From: Letharia columbiana
Lineage: Eukaryota; Ascomycota; Lecanoromycetes; Lecanorales; Parmeliaceae
Length of the DNA stretch: 64,000 bases
NCBI RefSeq assembly: GCF_014066305.1
Contig: NW_023501150.1
Coordinates: forward strand, 1 to 64,000
Direction of reading: 5' to 3'
The first letter of the stretch is position 1; each line of letters begins with the position of its first letter. The translations under genes and the position numbers were made by a program. Below, one piece after another: positions 1 through 12,033 of this stretch. The notes under the pieces are model-generated. The model had not been told where the DNA came from. It searched no databases and saw nothing but the letters and a program-made list of their open reading frames with translations.

Positions 1-955
1 TCTATGGGAGCAGTGCTTAGTACACAGGAGCCGCACCTCCACACACGCTCACACGCACGCTAATTAAGCCGCAAAACCTTTGACCACAAATGGGGCCCAG
101 ACTGTGCCGATGATGCGGCTGGTGCTATACAGTAAATAAAACCCAGAGCGCGGTTGGAACGCCGGAACCCACTTACCGTGATGGTTCGCAGGATTCTGCA
201 GCTCGGGATGCGCCTTCTTCATATCCGGGGCTATCCGTCAATACCCCACCAACCTATCTTCTTTTCCCTCGTATCAGGAGAGAACCCCTCTCTGTACTTA
301 TGATGCTCCCTCGGTGCGGCTGAAGTGGATGCTGCTCCGAAAGCGTCAGCACCAGCCCCTTTCGCAGATACTGTGCGTTTTGTTCGTGCCTGTCTACGCA
401 GTTTCTTGTACCTTCTCCCATCTTGCGGCGGCGCACACATTGAATGGGACCTGCTGATTATACAATGCTCGTTTCATGTGTTGGAATACGCCATGATCAC
501 TTCGTTCTGTACACTTCCGCGGCGGGGCCTTCTAACCGAGGAAGAGGGAAGAGGCTGAAAGTTACCAGCAGGCAATGCAAGCTGAGAGACACGCTTATCG
601 CCGAATCAAACGCCCCATTCTCTCTCAAGACGAAGGCATGATAAGGGAACGCAGTGCCTCGCAGCCTTGCTACGGTTTTTGTTTAGGTACTGCTCTTCCA
701 CATGTTCTGATCGCATTTTTGCGCAACTAGGTAGTGCCAGTCCCTTCTGCAACTGCGACCGTGTCTAAGTGTCCTTTTCTTGGCATACAATCCTTCGTGC
801 TTCCAGCTTTTACTAATGCTTCTATATCTTCCGATATCTTCTATCCGGCTTTACTGTGTCATTGGAGTAGTCTCTTATATCACGACACACCAATCTTGAC
901 TCTTCTCCCATTCCGAGCCGTCACCCTTGAGTTCCACTTGCTCCTGTTTCCTTCG
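1..955. other. Leading stretch without a supported gene
   Basis: Only short open frames with no recognisable domain are present. I found no coherent spliced product, RNA gene or repeat. It may hold the promoter of the receptor-like relic that starts near 956. Confidence 0.5.
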
Positions 956-1797
956 ATGTCAAAAGTCACAGCACAAGGAGCTCTGAACTCCGCAAAATCC
1001 GGCTACGCACCTGAGGAAATGCAAAACCATGTCGCTCACTTCATCCTCCTTGTAGTCTTCTCCAGCTTCGCAACCGCCGCTGTGGGACTGAGATTTTGGG
1101 CACGAAACATAAGAACCCAAACTTTTGCGCTTCATGATTACTTGACAGTACTGGGTCTGGTGAGCATCCCTCAAGCGTCACGGATCAAGCCTTATCCACT
1201 GATGATGGATGATCGCAGATCTTCGCACTCGCCGAGACTGGTGTCAATATTTATAGTAGGTCTTTTCACCCACAGCAATACCTCTCTGGACTGAGCACGG
1301 TCAATGACAATTGCCAGGTTGCTGTTTTCCATTCTTACGGAGAATGGGCACCGTACCGGAAGCAGTAGGCCTCCAGGTAAGGCTTGTCTGTCTCAGAATG
1401 AGCCGGTCTGACTTGGGTACAACAGTTCCTGTTTCTGTCGCCTATTCTCTGGGTGACTGCCGTGACGATAATCCGCGCCGCGATTATTTCCCTCTATCAC
1501 GTAGTGGTACCTTATACAGCCGGGCTGTTGCCCATCAATGAGTGAATCATGCTGGAATCACACCCTCCTCGCCAAGCATTTTCAGCCCTACAGGATGCCA
1601 ATCTTGAAAGCATCTCCGCCTAACAACTTCATGCCCACCTCTAAAGATCCCGTTGCGGCTTGTCTTCATTTGCATCTATGTGCCAAGAAGGACGATGACT
1701 GTCTCCATCGGCTTGATGATGTGGTGGATAGTTATGAGTAGCTATGCTATTACGCCACCCCAAAGCTTCATTCCCACTATGTGTATGAGGTGAGCCT
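956..1797 (+). pseudogene. Decayed PTH11-like rhodopsin-domain receptor gene
   Basis: The first exon (956-1159, 68 codons) encodes a short N-terminus and one hydrophobic helix followed by the FWAR and HDYLTVLGL stretch usual for the fungal rhodopsin-like (PTH11-type) family. A GTGAGC donor at 1160 and a CAG acceptor at 1218 join it to IFALAETGVNIY, the expected second block. Further homologous pieces follow: a helix LFLSPILWVTAVTIIRAAI near 1420-1490, and a PRRTMTVSIGLMMWW helix near 1682-1730. The pieces are separated by stops and frame changes (a TGA follows the LLPIN segment near 1540), the later transmembrane helices are not found, and the total is well short of the usual 300-450 residues. 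Family members are plasma-membrane proteins thought to sense surfaces or nutrients. I call it a pseudogene, although a heavily spliced short gene cannot be excluded. Confidence 0.5.
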
Positions 1798-1806
1798 GCA
1801 GCATTA
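1770..1806. repeat. Short dispersed repeat, copy 1
   Basis: A segment containing CCCACTAT, GTATGAGGT and CCTGCAGCATTA recurs with few differences at 2173-2207, in the same orientation about 400 bp away. It overlaps the last recognisable piece of the receptor relic, so the second copy may be a partial duplication of it. Confidence 0.5.
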
Positions 1807-2172
1807 GGGAGGCCGAAAGGTATTACACATTGCATTGAAGACCACGGCTAGAGAGTTCTTCACCGCCAGGCTTGACAAGATTTAGCAGAAATGTGTTGCG
1901 TGGACTTTGCGTGGATGACTTTCTTTGAGACCTTGTACTCTACATGAAGCATTTATGTCTGGAAGTATCGCAGCAAAAGAACGCAATGTTTTGTGGCTTT
2001 GCATCATCAAGTCCGTTAATTACATGATTGACAAGCTGAAAATTGTCAGACTCGCTTCGAATCCCATCTTCATATCTTGAATACGGCATTCAAAAAACTA
2101 TTACGACATGTAGCTCGCGTGCGAATTGTTTATTGCTTTAGGCATTGAATATTCGTTACTATATCTCCCTCA

Positions 2173-2207
2173 TCCCACTATATGTATGAGGTAACCTGCA
2201 GCATTAC
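2173..2207. repeat. Short dispersed repeat, copy 2
   Basis: This is the partner of the segment at 1770-1806, with the same CCCACTAT ... CCTGCAGCATTA order. No coding potential is visible around it. The rest of 1800-2440 holds nothing I can identify. Confidence 0.5.
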
Positions 2208-2440
2208 ATGCAAATCCATTGGTCACCTCGCGGTTGGCGCAGAGGCCACGGCCCATCATGATATCATCATGCATATGCGCATTCTAGGTCCGTGAATCAG
2301 CAGAACTTCGCTGTCCTCGAAGATATGGGGTTTAGAAGGGGACCTCAAATATCTTTACACCGTAACTGTCTCTGTGCAATCTTAACTGTGCACTCAAACC
2401 CCATTCCTTGTCGTTCAAGCCAGCTTGATCCAAGAGCAAT

Positions 2441-4366
2441 ATGGAGAGGCTCAAGTCCTTCCACCGCCGACGCCTGATTCTCCAACCTTCTTCAGGCTCT
2501 TTCACAGCCGAAGGCCAAATCTCCCGCTGGAGCAATTCAGACTTAGATCCAGTCCCGAGGAATCAGAAGAAGTGGGAGTGGTACCATGTCGGAGGCTTCT
2601 GGATCGCTGAAGGCTTTTCTGCTTCCCAGATTCAGACTGCATCAGCAAGTGTCGCATTGGGTCTCAATCCTGGCATAGCTCTCATAGCCTATCTGATTGG
2701 TAATATCTTGGTCATGATGGCATGTTGTGGTACTGGCTATATTGGCTCCAAGGTAACAATCAGCCGCTGTGTCCTTCCGTCTCACAAGATTTGAATCCCC
2801 GGTGATCGTGGTTTCCTGCATTGAACCTACAGTGCGCTAACGTACGTCAGTACTCAATCAATTTTCCAGTCATCTCGAGAGCGTATGACAGTCCTCAAAA
2901 TTCTCTGGCGATAACTTATTCTCGTCTTAGATCCTTCGGCTTACGAGGTTCATGCCTTCCCATCATCATCCGGGCAATTGTTGCTCCCATATGGTACGGC
3001 ATCCAAGCCTACCTAGGCAGTCTTGCAGTCCAAGCCATGATTGAAGCCATATGGCCATCCTTCGCCAACTGGCACACAGATGCTTTACCAACAAGTGCCG
3101 ATATCACGGCTGCTGAACTCCTCAGCTTTACCATCTTCTGGCTTGCGTCTCTCCCCTTTCTGTTCCTCAGTATGCCCGCACTGCGCTGGATCTTCCTGGT
3201 CAAAGTGATCATCATGCCAATCTTCGGCATCTGTCTGTTCACATGGGCGGTGACTGCTTCGCACGGTTTTGGCCCTTTACTCCGAATACCGAATAAGATC
3301 GAGGATGGAATGTCTCTGGGCTATGCCTTTTGCTACGCCATCACGACCGCCATTTCCGCCAGTTCAACCTTTGCCATCAACATCCCTGACCTGACGCGCT
3401 ACGCCCGTAATCCGCGGACTGCCACCATTGCTCAAGCCATCTGTCTTCCAGTATGCATGACGCTCATCTACTTCCTCGGCGTCGTCATGGCAGCCTCGTC
3501 GCAAGTCATATATGGGCAAATCCAGTGGAACCCGCTCACGATCGTTCTCATGTGGAATAATCGGGCTGCAAAGTTCTTCGTCGGTTTTCTCTTCGCCTTC
3601 GCCATGATTGGGACGAACGTGGCTGGGAACTCAGTCCCTTTCGCCAACGACACCATGGCGCTTTTCCCGAAATACATGAACCTGAGACGCGGGCAATTTC
3701 TCTGTGCAATCCTCGGCTTCGCCATCTGCCCTTGGAAAATCGAGGCGAGCGCTCAGAGCTTCTTGGCGTTCCTCAACGGATACTCGGCGCCGTTTCTTGG
3801 GCCTGTCGCTGGGGGTAGGTCGAATGCTGTTTCTCATTCGGTGGTCTCTAACGTGTTGACATAGTCCTCCTATCCGACTTCTTCCTAGTCAGAAGGTCCG
3901 GCGAATTGAATGTCTACCAGCTTTACAAACCATCCGGCCTCTACTGGTACACAGCAGGCATCAATGTGCGAGCAGTGGCAGCATTCACTGTCGGTATGGT
4001 ACCACAAATCCCCGGTCTCGCCTACCAAATCAATCCCATGATCAAAGGAGTATCACGCAACTACGTGGATTTCACCTCCTTGGGCTGGCTCGAGGGACTT
4101 CTCTTCTCTGGGTGAGTCTCGACGTCCAACTTTTATCACATCGACGCGCGGGCTCATTATGATACAGGTTCGCTTATCATATCTTATGCCTATCGTTCCC
4201 TTTCCCGACACGAACGGATGAAGAAGACAAAGCAGCTTGGGCAATCGTAGGTCACGATGGAACAAGGCCGTCGACATCGAGTACGCCACCGCAAGACGGG
4301 GTTGAGAAGGCCGTTCCACTTCAAGATGCGATTTCTGCGCCCGAGTCCTCAAGTGGCAATTCTTAG
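2441..4366 (+). CDS. NCS1-family nucleobase/nucleoside:cation symporter (Fur/uracil permease-like)
   Basis: Five exons (2441-2752, 2851-2882, 2931-3814, 3865-4111, 4168-4366) join without a frame break into 557 aa, the usual length for fungal Fur-type NCS1 transporters. All introns are GT-AG and 48-98 nt long. Family marks include KWEWYHVGGFWIAEGFSASQIQTA near residues 45-70 (first helix), the SINFPVISRASFGLRG block, IVAPIWYGIQAYLG, NPRTATIAQAICLP, GTNVAGNSVPFAND and the final SDFFLVRRSGELNVYQLY block, with about twelve hydrophobic segments. The protein would import a purine, pyrimidine, nucleoside or allantoin across the plasma membrane with a cation. The substrate cannot be told from sequence alone. 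The last 50 residues are a hydrophilic cytoplasmic tail. The gene stands alone, with no pathway partner beside it. Confidence 0.9.
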
Positions 4367-5280
4367 GTTTGATCTAGATTGATAGCATGTCGCAGCATAT
4401 CCGGCGCCAGCAGTTGTATCTACTTGTACTTTTCTAATTCTTGGTGCTGTCAAACCCTTCGGAGTCTTCCATTCGCTCCTGTTGCTCACCCCGTCGACAT
4501 GTCGCACGATTTTATGTCAGATATCAGATGCTCAGGAGGGACATCCCATTGAAGCAGCGACATTATCGGCACCAGCCTCTGTAATATCCTCGAATCATGA
4601 GCAAAGACAATAACAGCGATGAGCTTGAAGATAGAAGTCATCAGCTCAGGACCCGGGTACGAAATCTCATAATGGACCATGCTAGTGACATTTGATACGC
4701 ATTTCAATATAGAACAATCATGAGAGATCTCGCCCGTAGGAGTGATTGCAAAAAAAACAAGGTAAATCCGGAAAAGAATTGCAGTTGACGTTCCAAAGAG
4801 TTAGACACAAGAGGATAGTGGGCCCGATGAACCCCTGGCTTCTGTCAACGAGCTTCCCAAGCAAACAACATCACGAGCATGCATATACACACCCATAAAA
4901 CGTAAACAAGTAACCGCGCCGTCTCAAAGCCCGGGCTAGCAAGCTCGAACGAGCCTACTCTCATACCTCAGTACCAAGAGACTCCCACGCCTACACTGTA
5001 GAGACTTAATAGTAGGTCCATGCAGGCGTGGGGGGTGGGACGAAGGGTGCTGCGGCTCTGAACGAGACGAATTCGAACGACAGGGGCCACCTGCCAGTGC
5101 AAAACGAGTATACTATACACACGGCCTGTGTTGCCGACAGATATCTGCACTTGCCACCGTGACACTTCTGTCCAGATATGAGACGGGGTCATCGTTGGAT
5201 TTCCCACGGGATCCGCAATTTCGGTCCGGACACGGTCATGGCGCCTACCCCGCTGTTTACTCTACTGGAGCATGGGGTTT
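4367..5280. other. Intergenic stretch without a supported gene
   Basis: This stretch follows the transporter gene. Only short frames occur, none with a recognisable motif, and I see no repeat or RNA gene. The A-rich stretch near 4750 could belong to the 3' end of the transporter transcript. Confidence 0.4.
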
Positions 5281-5287
5281 TGAGCCG

Positions 5288-5628
5288 TCACGGCTTATTC
5301 AACGCTCTTTGGATCCGATCGTTCATCCCTTTTAGACAATCTAGACGGTGGGCCGCGCCTACGGGGTATGGCGCTAAGGAGTCGCAGGTTGGAGGCCCCG
5401 TCTGGGGGATTTGGATGATCGATGTCGGCGTTTCTGTTTTGGAAATAGCGTGGGATATCGGGTTGCGCCTCGGTTGGGGGAGGTTAGATGATTTACGGCT
5501 CGAATGGGGGATGAGCTCTTGGGGTCTACAGCAGTAAATCTGTCTGGAGTCGCGATGGCTGAAGCGGGTGGATGCGACAGTGGGTGAGAAGGATGATGGA
5601 TAGTGGACGATGGAACACCAGGGCCAAA

Positions 5629-5663
<35 letters not shown>

Positions 5664-6082
5664 CGCTGACCGAGAGATAAGATGAGAAAAGACTTTTCAA
5701 ATATATGAGGTACGGTAAGTGAAAGCTCGGGAACGTAGAGATCTCCCGGTGGATTAAGACTATATACACGAAAGATTGGCACCCAGATCCACCAAACAAG
5801 TTGTATCACGTCGCGCACCCCGCCGCCCTTCTCGGCATTTGGCAGCGCGGTCGGAGCTCCGGCTAAGTACGGAGAGACCGCAATCTCAGCGGGCTTGAGT
5901 GCTTCGATGTCGGCTTCATAAGAACTCGTTCTCGACGCACGGTCTTTGCAGGCTTTGCTGGTTGAAGTGACTTTGTTGGTGGAGGTCCCTTTGGTGGCGG
6001 TGGTGGTGCTGGATTCCTCGGTTGATTTTATTGCTGTTGTGTGTGTGCTAGTGGTCTTTATGGTTGTTGTTCTTGTTGTCTG
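5288..6082 (-). other. Long Ser/Thr-rich open frame of doubtful status
   Basis: Read on the minus strand, a frame stays open for about 264 codons from a TAG at 6083-6085 down to 5288. Its first third is a threonine/serine-rich linker (STEESSTTTATKGTSTNK) followed by SSYEADIEALKPAEIAVSPYL, which resembles a real extracellular linker. The middle is translated from a GA/TC microsatellite and the last third looks unconstrained. The same frame before the TAG (about 6230-6086) also reads coherently (AIYDFSGDSKTIHMDGK). There is no obvious ATG. It could be the tail of a decayed secreted or membrane protein, or chance. I do not assign a function. Confidence 0.25.
5632..5660. repeat. (GA)n microsatellite
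   Basis: About 14 uninterrupted GA units lie in otherwise unique sequence, inside the doubtful open frame on the minus strand. Confidence 0.9.
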
Positions 6083-6474
6083 CTACTGGTCGCTGATGAG
6101 GTCGTCTTCTTGGAGGTGGTTGAAAGTTTTCCCGTCCATGTGGATTGTTTTGGAATCGCCGGAGAAGTCGTAGATTGCTTTTTTTGATGTGTTGTCTCTA
6201 ACGTGGTGGAGTCTTAAGGGGGGACTTGAAGACTAAAGAGATGGAAAAATAGTGTACCAACTCTTTATGATGTCCTTTGAAAAAGGCTCGAATTCTCATA
6301 GCCAAAAATTAAATGACTCGGACAGCTCGGTCCCACGTGGGTACCATGGTACGGGAATTGACCATTGCGATATAAGATCAACAAGACATCTTCGCTCATG
6401 GAGATCGTTAAAAAGCATATATGTACAGTCATCGCGTATGAAGCTTGGGAAGGGCTCCTCGCGTTAGCAGATGA

Positions 6475-7856
6475 CTAGAAAATAGCGGTACCATTCACAT
6501 GCGAGGCAACGCCACCTATGTCCAGCATTAGCACGGTCTAGCACAAGCAATGAAGGGGCAGGAGTAACGTCTCACCAGGGACATTTGCGGCCGCGCTAGT
6601 AACGAAGAAAGTCCACCTGTTCTTCTCTCTACAGGTCTGCGCCAGCTTTTCGAGGTCGACCATTTCTCCGAGAGGACTAAGACCCGCAAGTTAGTCTTTG
6701 AAGGGCTCTATGGCTAGTCGGTCCAATCTCTTACCAGCCCCACATCGCAAGCAGGTACTCGTGGATGTAATACTCTGTCAAACAGGGTTAGCATGGCTTC
6801 ACTCCAAGACGAGACTTAGACAGAGACCTTGATTCGAAGGCCACGCCTCAAAGGTCGGGCTATCTCCCGCAACAGTGGCAAAGTAACAATCGTGTAACCA
6901 GTCTAGCATCGCATCCTCCTGCTTGACGCCCGCGTACCGCTGGCCATCATTCTCCCCTAGCTCATGATGTCGTAGTGCTAGCTGGTTCCTTTCCTCTACC
7001 GGCTTGCTGTAGTATGTTTTGATGAAGCCGCTTCTGATGAACAACATGTCGCCAATCTGTATATCACCTCCTTGCGCTTGAGGCCTTATATCGATGCCTT
7101 GGTCTCTTCCGCAAGCCTCGAGCTCTGCATATGATATGCGATCCGCTTCGTATGAATTCAGAGCGACGCCTTTCTTCTCTGCGTAAGAGCGGTAGTCAAG
7201 GAGGATACCACGACCTGCAATGCCGTGGTCTGACCAATGGTGGATGGAGCATTTGTGGTTCGCTTTGGGACCGACAATGTCCTCGCCGTGGGTGTTGTTG
7301 TAGAAGGTTGGGGCGGGTATCCAGCCAAACTGAGAAGCCTTTAGCGGACATCAAGACGTACGCCGGTTTTTGGTGAGACGAACATGTCTGAACCCGTCCC
7401 ATTGCGTCCCACTCTGAGTGTTCAACTCGTATTTGTCATCGTATGCAATATTCTCGGCCAGAGTCTTGATCTCGTGTTTGAAGCTTTCTCGGGCAAAAGC
7501 TGGAACTTCCGGATGATTTAATGGGAGACTACAGTCTTGCTTTTAGCACGCCCCTGTTGACCATAGCGGCTGGCTTACTTCAATGAGACAATGTCGCCCG
7601 TCTTGATTTCGCTTGCCGCGGCAGCCTTAACCCTCGTCGGCGTCAATAGATTGAGACGCCCTACGAAATCAGTTTCGCCCCATACCCAAGCCGTCGGCAC
7701 TCCTGGAGGTGCATAAGGGGCTTGTGGAACGTCTTTCCGCTGTGGAAACTTGGTGCAATTGGGGTCGAAAGGGATGGTCGTAGCGGTCTTGTTCAGTGTA
7801 AGGAAGTCCTTGACTTGGCCTAGCCGGCTCTGGGCAATGGATTTACCGTCTACCAT
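6475..7856 (-). CDS. Cyclase-family protein (kynurenine formamidase-like fold)
   Basis: Six exons (7856-7580/79, 7528-7384, 7329-6828, 6774-6735, 6676-6576, 6515-6475) with introns of 50-60 nt give about 368 aa ending in NGTAIF. The frame runs through every junction. I chose the ATG opening MVDGKSIAQS because it starts the conserved part; sequence before it reads like leader. Marks of the fungal cyclase family (PF04199): TAWVWGETDFVGRLNLLTP, NTQSGTQWDGFRHFG, SIHHWSDHGIAGRGILLDY, GDMLFIRSGF, AGVKQEDAMLDWLHDCYFATVAGDSPTFEAWP, and a C-terminal LEKLAQTCREKNRWTFF. In bacterial kynurenine formamidases the first metal site is HxGTHxDxPxH. Here it reads QSGTQWDGFRH, as in fungal members, so metal use and substrate are unclear. 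The proteins are probably soluble hydrolases or cyclases. No biosynthetic partner is adjacent. Confidence 0.87.
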
Positions 7857-10051
7857 GATTTTTGAACATAGAATACACGATTGAGAAGTAATAGGAAGAT
7901 AGCAGGAAGGACACTGCAAGGGCGATTGATGAGAGGATCAATTGAGCAATGAGAGAGGAGTGTTTGAGAGGAAAGAAAAGCTGACGAACGCCGTGATGTC
8001 CCATATCCCCGCATTCTGAGGCCCGAGGCATTACGTAGCTTTTGATCGTCCTTGGCGTCTGTGAAATAAATCTAGACCACAAACCTTAAAGCTGAAGGAC
8101 ATAACCACGAAGGAGAGTTTTGGATCCTTTTCAATCTTCCAATTCACTTCACATCATTGCACCAGCATTCCTGCAAACAGCAGGTGCAATGTGACTTGGG
8201 AGAAAAGAAAAAGCCGAAAGGTCGCCGCTTTTGTGAATTGAATGCACGCCAAGCCTTGGCACGGAAAGATACAGATGAAACCTGAGCACGTGCTGAGGTA
8301 GAGTAGGTGAATGCTTGGCAGTCGATCGGCTCAACTCCAGGGTTCTCTCTCTCTTCAAGCAGGCGCCATTCAATGTCAATAAATCTCCACCATCCTTGTC
8401 ATTCAGACGTCTGCTTCATCATCAGATGGTAAGAGGACTTGTGACGCTCCAGCGGTTCCTGACAAGTACCACGCAGCCGGGTAGGCAGAGCTGCTCAGAG
8501 CCTCATATGGAGAAGCGATTGTCTGATGATACTAAAGTTTCAAACTTGGACACCGGACGCGTGGTCAATGCTGCCTTGTCCGATACTGCTATCACCATTC
8601 GTTTTGAGAGGTCTGAAGAAGTGCCTTTGGAGCATCTAGAAGCCAATGTTGCCGGGCGGTCCTTCTCGGACCAAGCCGGCAGCCAGTCTCGCCACTAGAT
8701 CTTGAAGGTTATTGCCGGCGACTTCAATCGCTCACCATTCAACGTCACCGTACTCAAGATGATATCGCTCCACCGCTCGACTCTTTGGGCCTCGGCTCCG
8801 ATGATTCCAGAAAGAGAGATGTGAAATGTTTAACAAATAATGATGAAGTCCGTTACAGTCTATAGGATCACCGGCTAGGAGGAACTACGGAAGTGCTGTC
8901 TGCTTGTCGTACCTAAGTCTCATTTCACATTTGAAATGTGCAGAACTCTCGAATACGAGAACGCAATTTGGCTTATGGAGAATGCCTTTTTAAGTACCTA
9001 TTTGATTTGTGCGAGTGGTAGCTTGTTTACATCCAAATTCTGGTCACGGGCCTCTTTTTCCGCCACCGTTTCCATTTGCTCTCTTCAGAGAAGCTGAGGT
9101 GCTTTTTTGTGTTTTCGCTCGGCGCAAAGGTTCTGTACTTGTGGAAGAGGTGCTTTTGACCCTTTTCGTTCTCAGACGATGGTAAAGTAAAATTGAAGCG
9201 TTTCATCGGTCTTTGCTGTCGGCAAGCTCGCTTTACCATATCGTATACCATCTGCTTTAATTTTACACAAGCTCGTCACAAGCTTTGAAAGTAGGATGCA
9301 TTGACCAATCATCGTCAGTACCCACTTGGTCAATGCTTCCATTTCTCCGGAGCTAGCGATCTCGGTACGGGAGAGCTACAAAGGAAAAAGCTTGGAGTTT
9401 TAGCTACCAGACTACCTTACCTTACCTTACCTCAACTTGCCAATTTCGATGGAGACATCCTCTTCCTAGAGGGACTCGACTTTCTAGCCACTGGATTTGG
9501 TTTGACGCCATGGCAAGGTCGAAACGTTGGTCGATACAGTGACTACACCGGCTTCGGAACGAGACAGAAGGTAGCAAGGAAATCTGACAATGACTTGAAA
9601 CAGAGATGTACCCTGTCCGTCAGAGATATATCAATCATGTGCAAATGCACGTTGGCGGCTCAACTCGGCTCTAGCCGTGTCTCGTGGCAATTACCAACGA
9701 TTCATAGGCCCGAATCAATTTCCCCGTTGCTTCTCTGCCCATTTGTGGTCTAGACTGGCTCACGGGTCGGGTAGTGTTTCTGGTTCAGAGGTTCACGTCG
9801 CTGTGCCTCGTCATCTCAGGGAACTTTAACTTTCCCGGCACTGACTCGTGTTTCAATGACTATTATATTTAATTTTGCCTTTCTGTGGCCGGCGCTGGTT
9901 CTGTGCTCTCGGCGGGGTCCTTGGGTACCTCAGACTCGGCCCATGGATCGCGACTTCGCGTTTCTATCTGGAGAAGTCAGTTAGGACTGCATGTACCAAT
10001 GTGTCTTTTCTCCTTCGTCTTCAACGTCGTCGCTGCCCGTCACCCTCATTG
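7857..10051. other. Intergenic region between cyclase and receptor genes
   Basis: Several open frames of 60-150 codons occur (for example plus strand 8315-8698 and 9301-9753), but none shows a domain, a plausible start context or a splice partner. A short tandem CTTAC array lies near 9413-9432. The stretch holds the promoters of the cyclase (minus) and receptor (plus) genes. Confidence 0.4.
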
Positions 10052-11813
10052 ATGTCTTACCTTAGCTTTTCAAATGCTCCAGGTTTCGACATCTATGCGA
10101 ATAAAGGTCCCCATCTCGTCCGAGTATGTTCTGTTATGATCGCTTTGTCGGCTATAGCGGTGGCCCTTCGCTTTGCTTCTAGGAGATTATCCGGGGTGCA
10201 ACTCTCGTGGGATGATTGGTTGATTTTCATCGCCTTGGTAAGTGATGCCCGCGCAACTTTCTCTGGGAACATGCGACTGACATTCGCAAAAAGCCTGTGG
10301 CATGGATCCCTAGTATCTTAATGATATACTGTAAGAAGCACACCCATGCGTGCATAGCTTTGGCGACTGAAAGTTCGCTTCCTCAGGTGTACAGCATTTC
10401 AATGTCGGAAAGCATGTACAGTGGGCGACAGCCTCCGATATCAGGCACTTCTGGATCTACCTTTACGCTTCGGAAATAATGTACCCACTATCCGTGGTCC
10501 TCATCAAATGCTCGATACTGTCCTTACTCTACCGCATCTTCCATGTCCCTCGACTCAAAATATACGCCGCGACGATTGGTGTGTCAGTCATATTTTGGGG
10601 AATAACGACACTGGTGGTGATAATATTCAATTGCAATCCCATCAATGCCTATTGGGACACCCAGATTACGAACAAAGCCTGCGTTAATACCTTGCATTAC
10701 TTCCTGGGCATACAAATACCCAACATCATCTTGGATGTCGTGATCATGATTCTACCCCTGCCCTATCTGTGGAGATCCCACATCACTCTATCGTCACACA
10801 AGGCTGGACTTCTGTTCGTCTTCATCCTTGGCGGCTTGTGAGTAACAAGCGATCCCCAGGACAGTCCAACTCGCTAACGAGCACTTTCCAGCGTCATCAT
10901 CGCGGCTACTCTTCGTTTGAACACCATTGCCGTCCATAAACATTCGGTTGACTTTACCTGTGCGCGAACCCAGAGACCCCCCCCCCTAACGTAAATAGCT
11001 AAGACCTCCTCCACAGATGATCTCATCGACCTCAGCGTCTGGACCGCCCTCGAAACCAGCACCGGGGTCCTCTGCGCCTGTTTCGCCGCTATGCAACCCC
11101 TCCTCGATTTCGCAATCTTTGGCATACTCGACACCGAGCGCAGCACACCTTCCACAGCCGGCCGCGTAGCCCGTCCCAGCCCCGAGCCCGAGTCCACGGA
11201 CCGCCAGAACAGATGGTCTTTGAAACAATGGCCCCGTCACAACACTGCTCCACCGGCTCAGGAGAACGCCGGTCTGAGACCTTTCCGGGACATAATCCGC
11301 AGAGGGAGGCATACGGCCTCGAGTTCCTGGGGCTTCAACCAACCTTTACCTCCCGACTTCCAGGACGAGTCGCTGCCGTCAACGCAACCGACAGAGACTC
11401 TCCGCCACTTGCTACGGAAGGGCTACCAGACAGAAAGGAGTTCCTTCGGCGCCAACCAACCCATACCTCCCGATCTCACGGACGAGCCGATGCCGATCCG
11501 TGACGGGAGAAACGAGGAGGAGGAGGGAGGAGGAGGAGGGACACGATATCTACGACATCGAGCGCGCGACGGAAACACGAACGCCACAAAAGAACAAGCC
11601 GGCCGGCGTGTCCCGCTTCAACGCCTTCAACGACGTGGACAACATCGCGCGCGAGGAGCGCTCCCGCCGGATGAGGAAGAAGATGGAGAGCGCGGGCTGG
11701 CCCATGACGGGGGAACGACGCACTTGGATTTGAAACCCGTCCCGGGGTTCCGTTGTGGAGTTGGCTGTCTATCTGTCTTTCTATCTATCTATCTGTCTAT
11801 CTGTCTGTTGTAG
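10052..11813 (+). CDS. PTH11-like integral membrane receptor (fungal rhodopsin domain)
   Basis: Exons 10052-10237, 10294-10330, 10387-10837, 10892-10959 and 11017-11813 join in frame to 512 aa. The first 280 residues carry the family's helices and motifs: RFASRRLSGVQLSWDDWLIFIAL, VQHFNVGKHVQWATASDIRHFWIYLYASEIMY, IKCSILSLLYRIF, FNCNPINAYWD, CVNTLHYFLGIQIPNIILDVVIMILPLPYLW, TLRLNT and VWTALETSTGVLCACFAAMQPLLD. Such proteins sit in the plasma membrane and are proposed G-protein-coupled or surface sensors. The hydrophilic tail contains two copies of a roughly 37-residue unit (RPFRDIIRRG..NQPLPPDF / LRHLLRKG..NQPIPPDL). After a GGA run at 11515-11538 the annotated frame turns into low-complexity sequence. 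A second frame (HDIYDIERATE ... GERRTWI, ending at 11733) reads better, so the true C-terminus may need an intron or frame change there. Confidence 0.82.
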
Positions 11814-11895
11814 AAGGAAGAAAGAAAAAAAGAAAGAAAGAAAGAGAGCAAGAGATCAGACTCGGATACCTACCCAACCAACCAAGCAACCAACC
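11766..11895. repeat. TATC/TGTC, AAAG and CCAA microsatellites
   Basis: Three short simple repeats follow one another: TATC/TGTC units (about 11768-11808), AAAG units (about 11818-11848) and CCAA units (about 11875-11897). They lie at or just past the 3' end of the receptor gene. Confidence 0.85.
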
Positions 11896-12033
11896 AACCA
11901 TGTTAGAATTGCTACCACCTGCGGATGTGAGGTGTCCGCCTACGAGGAGGATCGATCGGTCGGGTATGATACAAGCGGACGGCAAGACGTATGTCTAGAG
12001 AAAGACTCGTTGGCGGTACGCGTCGCGCGCTGT

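Noticed and set aside
5178..5537. 119-codon plus-strand frame
   Set aside because: Tryptophan-rich, low-constraint sequence that overlaps a minus-strand open frame; nothing recognisable.
8500..8860. VIAGDFN motif after a 128-codon frame, reminiscent of the endonuclease domain of LINE elements
   Set aside because: Only one short motif across a stop, with no other endonuclease or reverse-transcriptase block.
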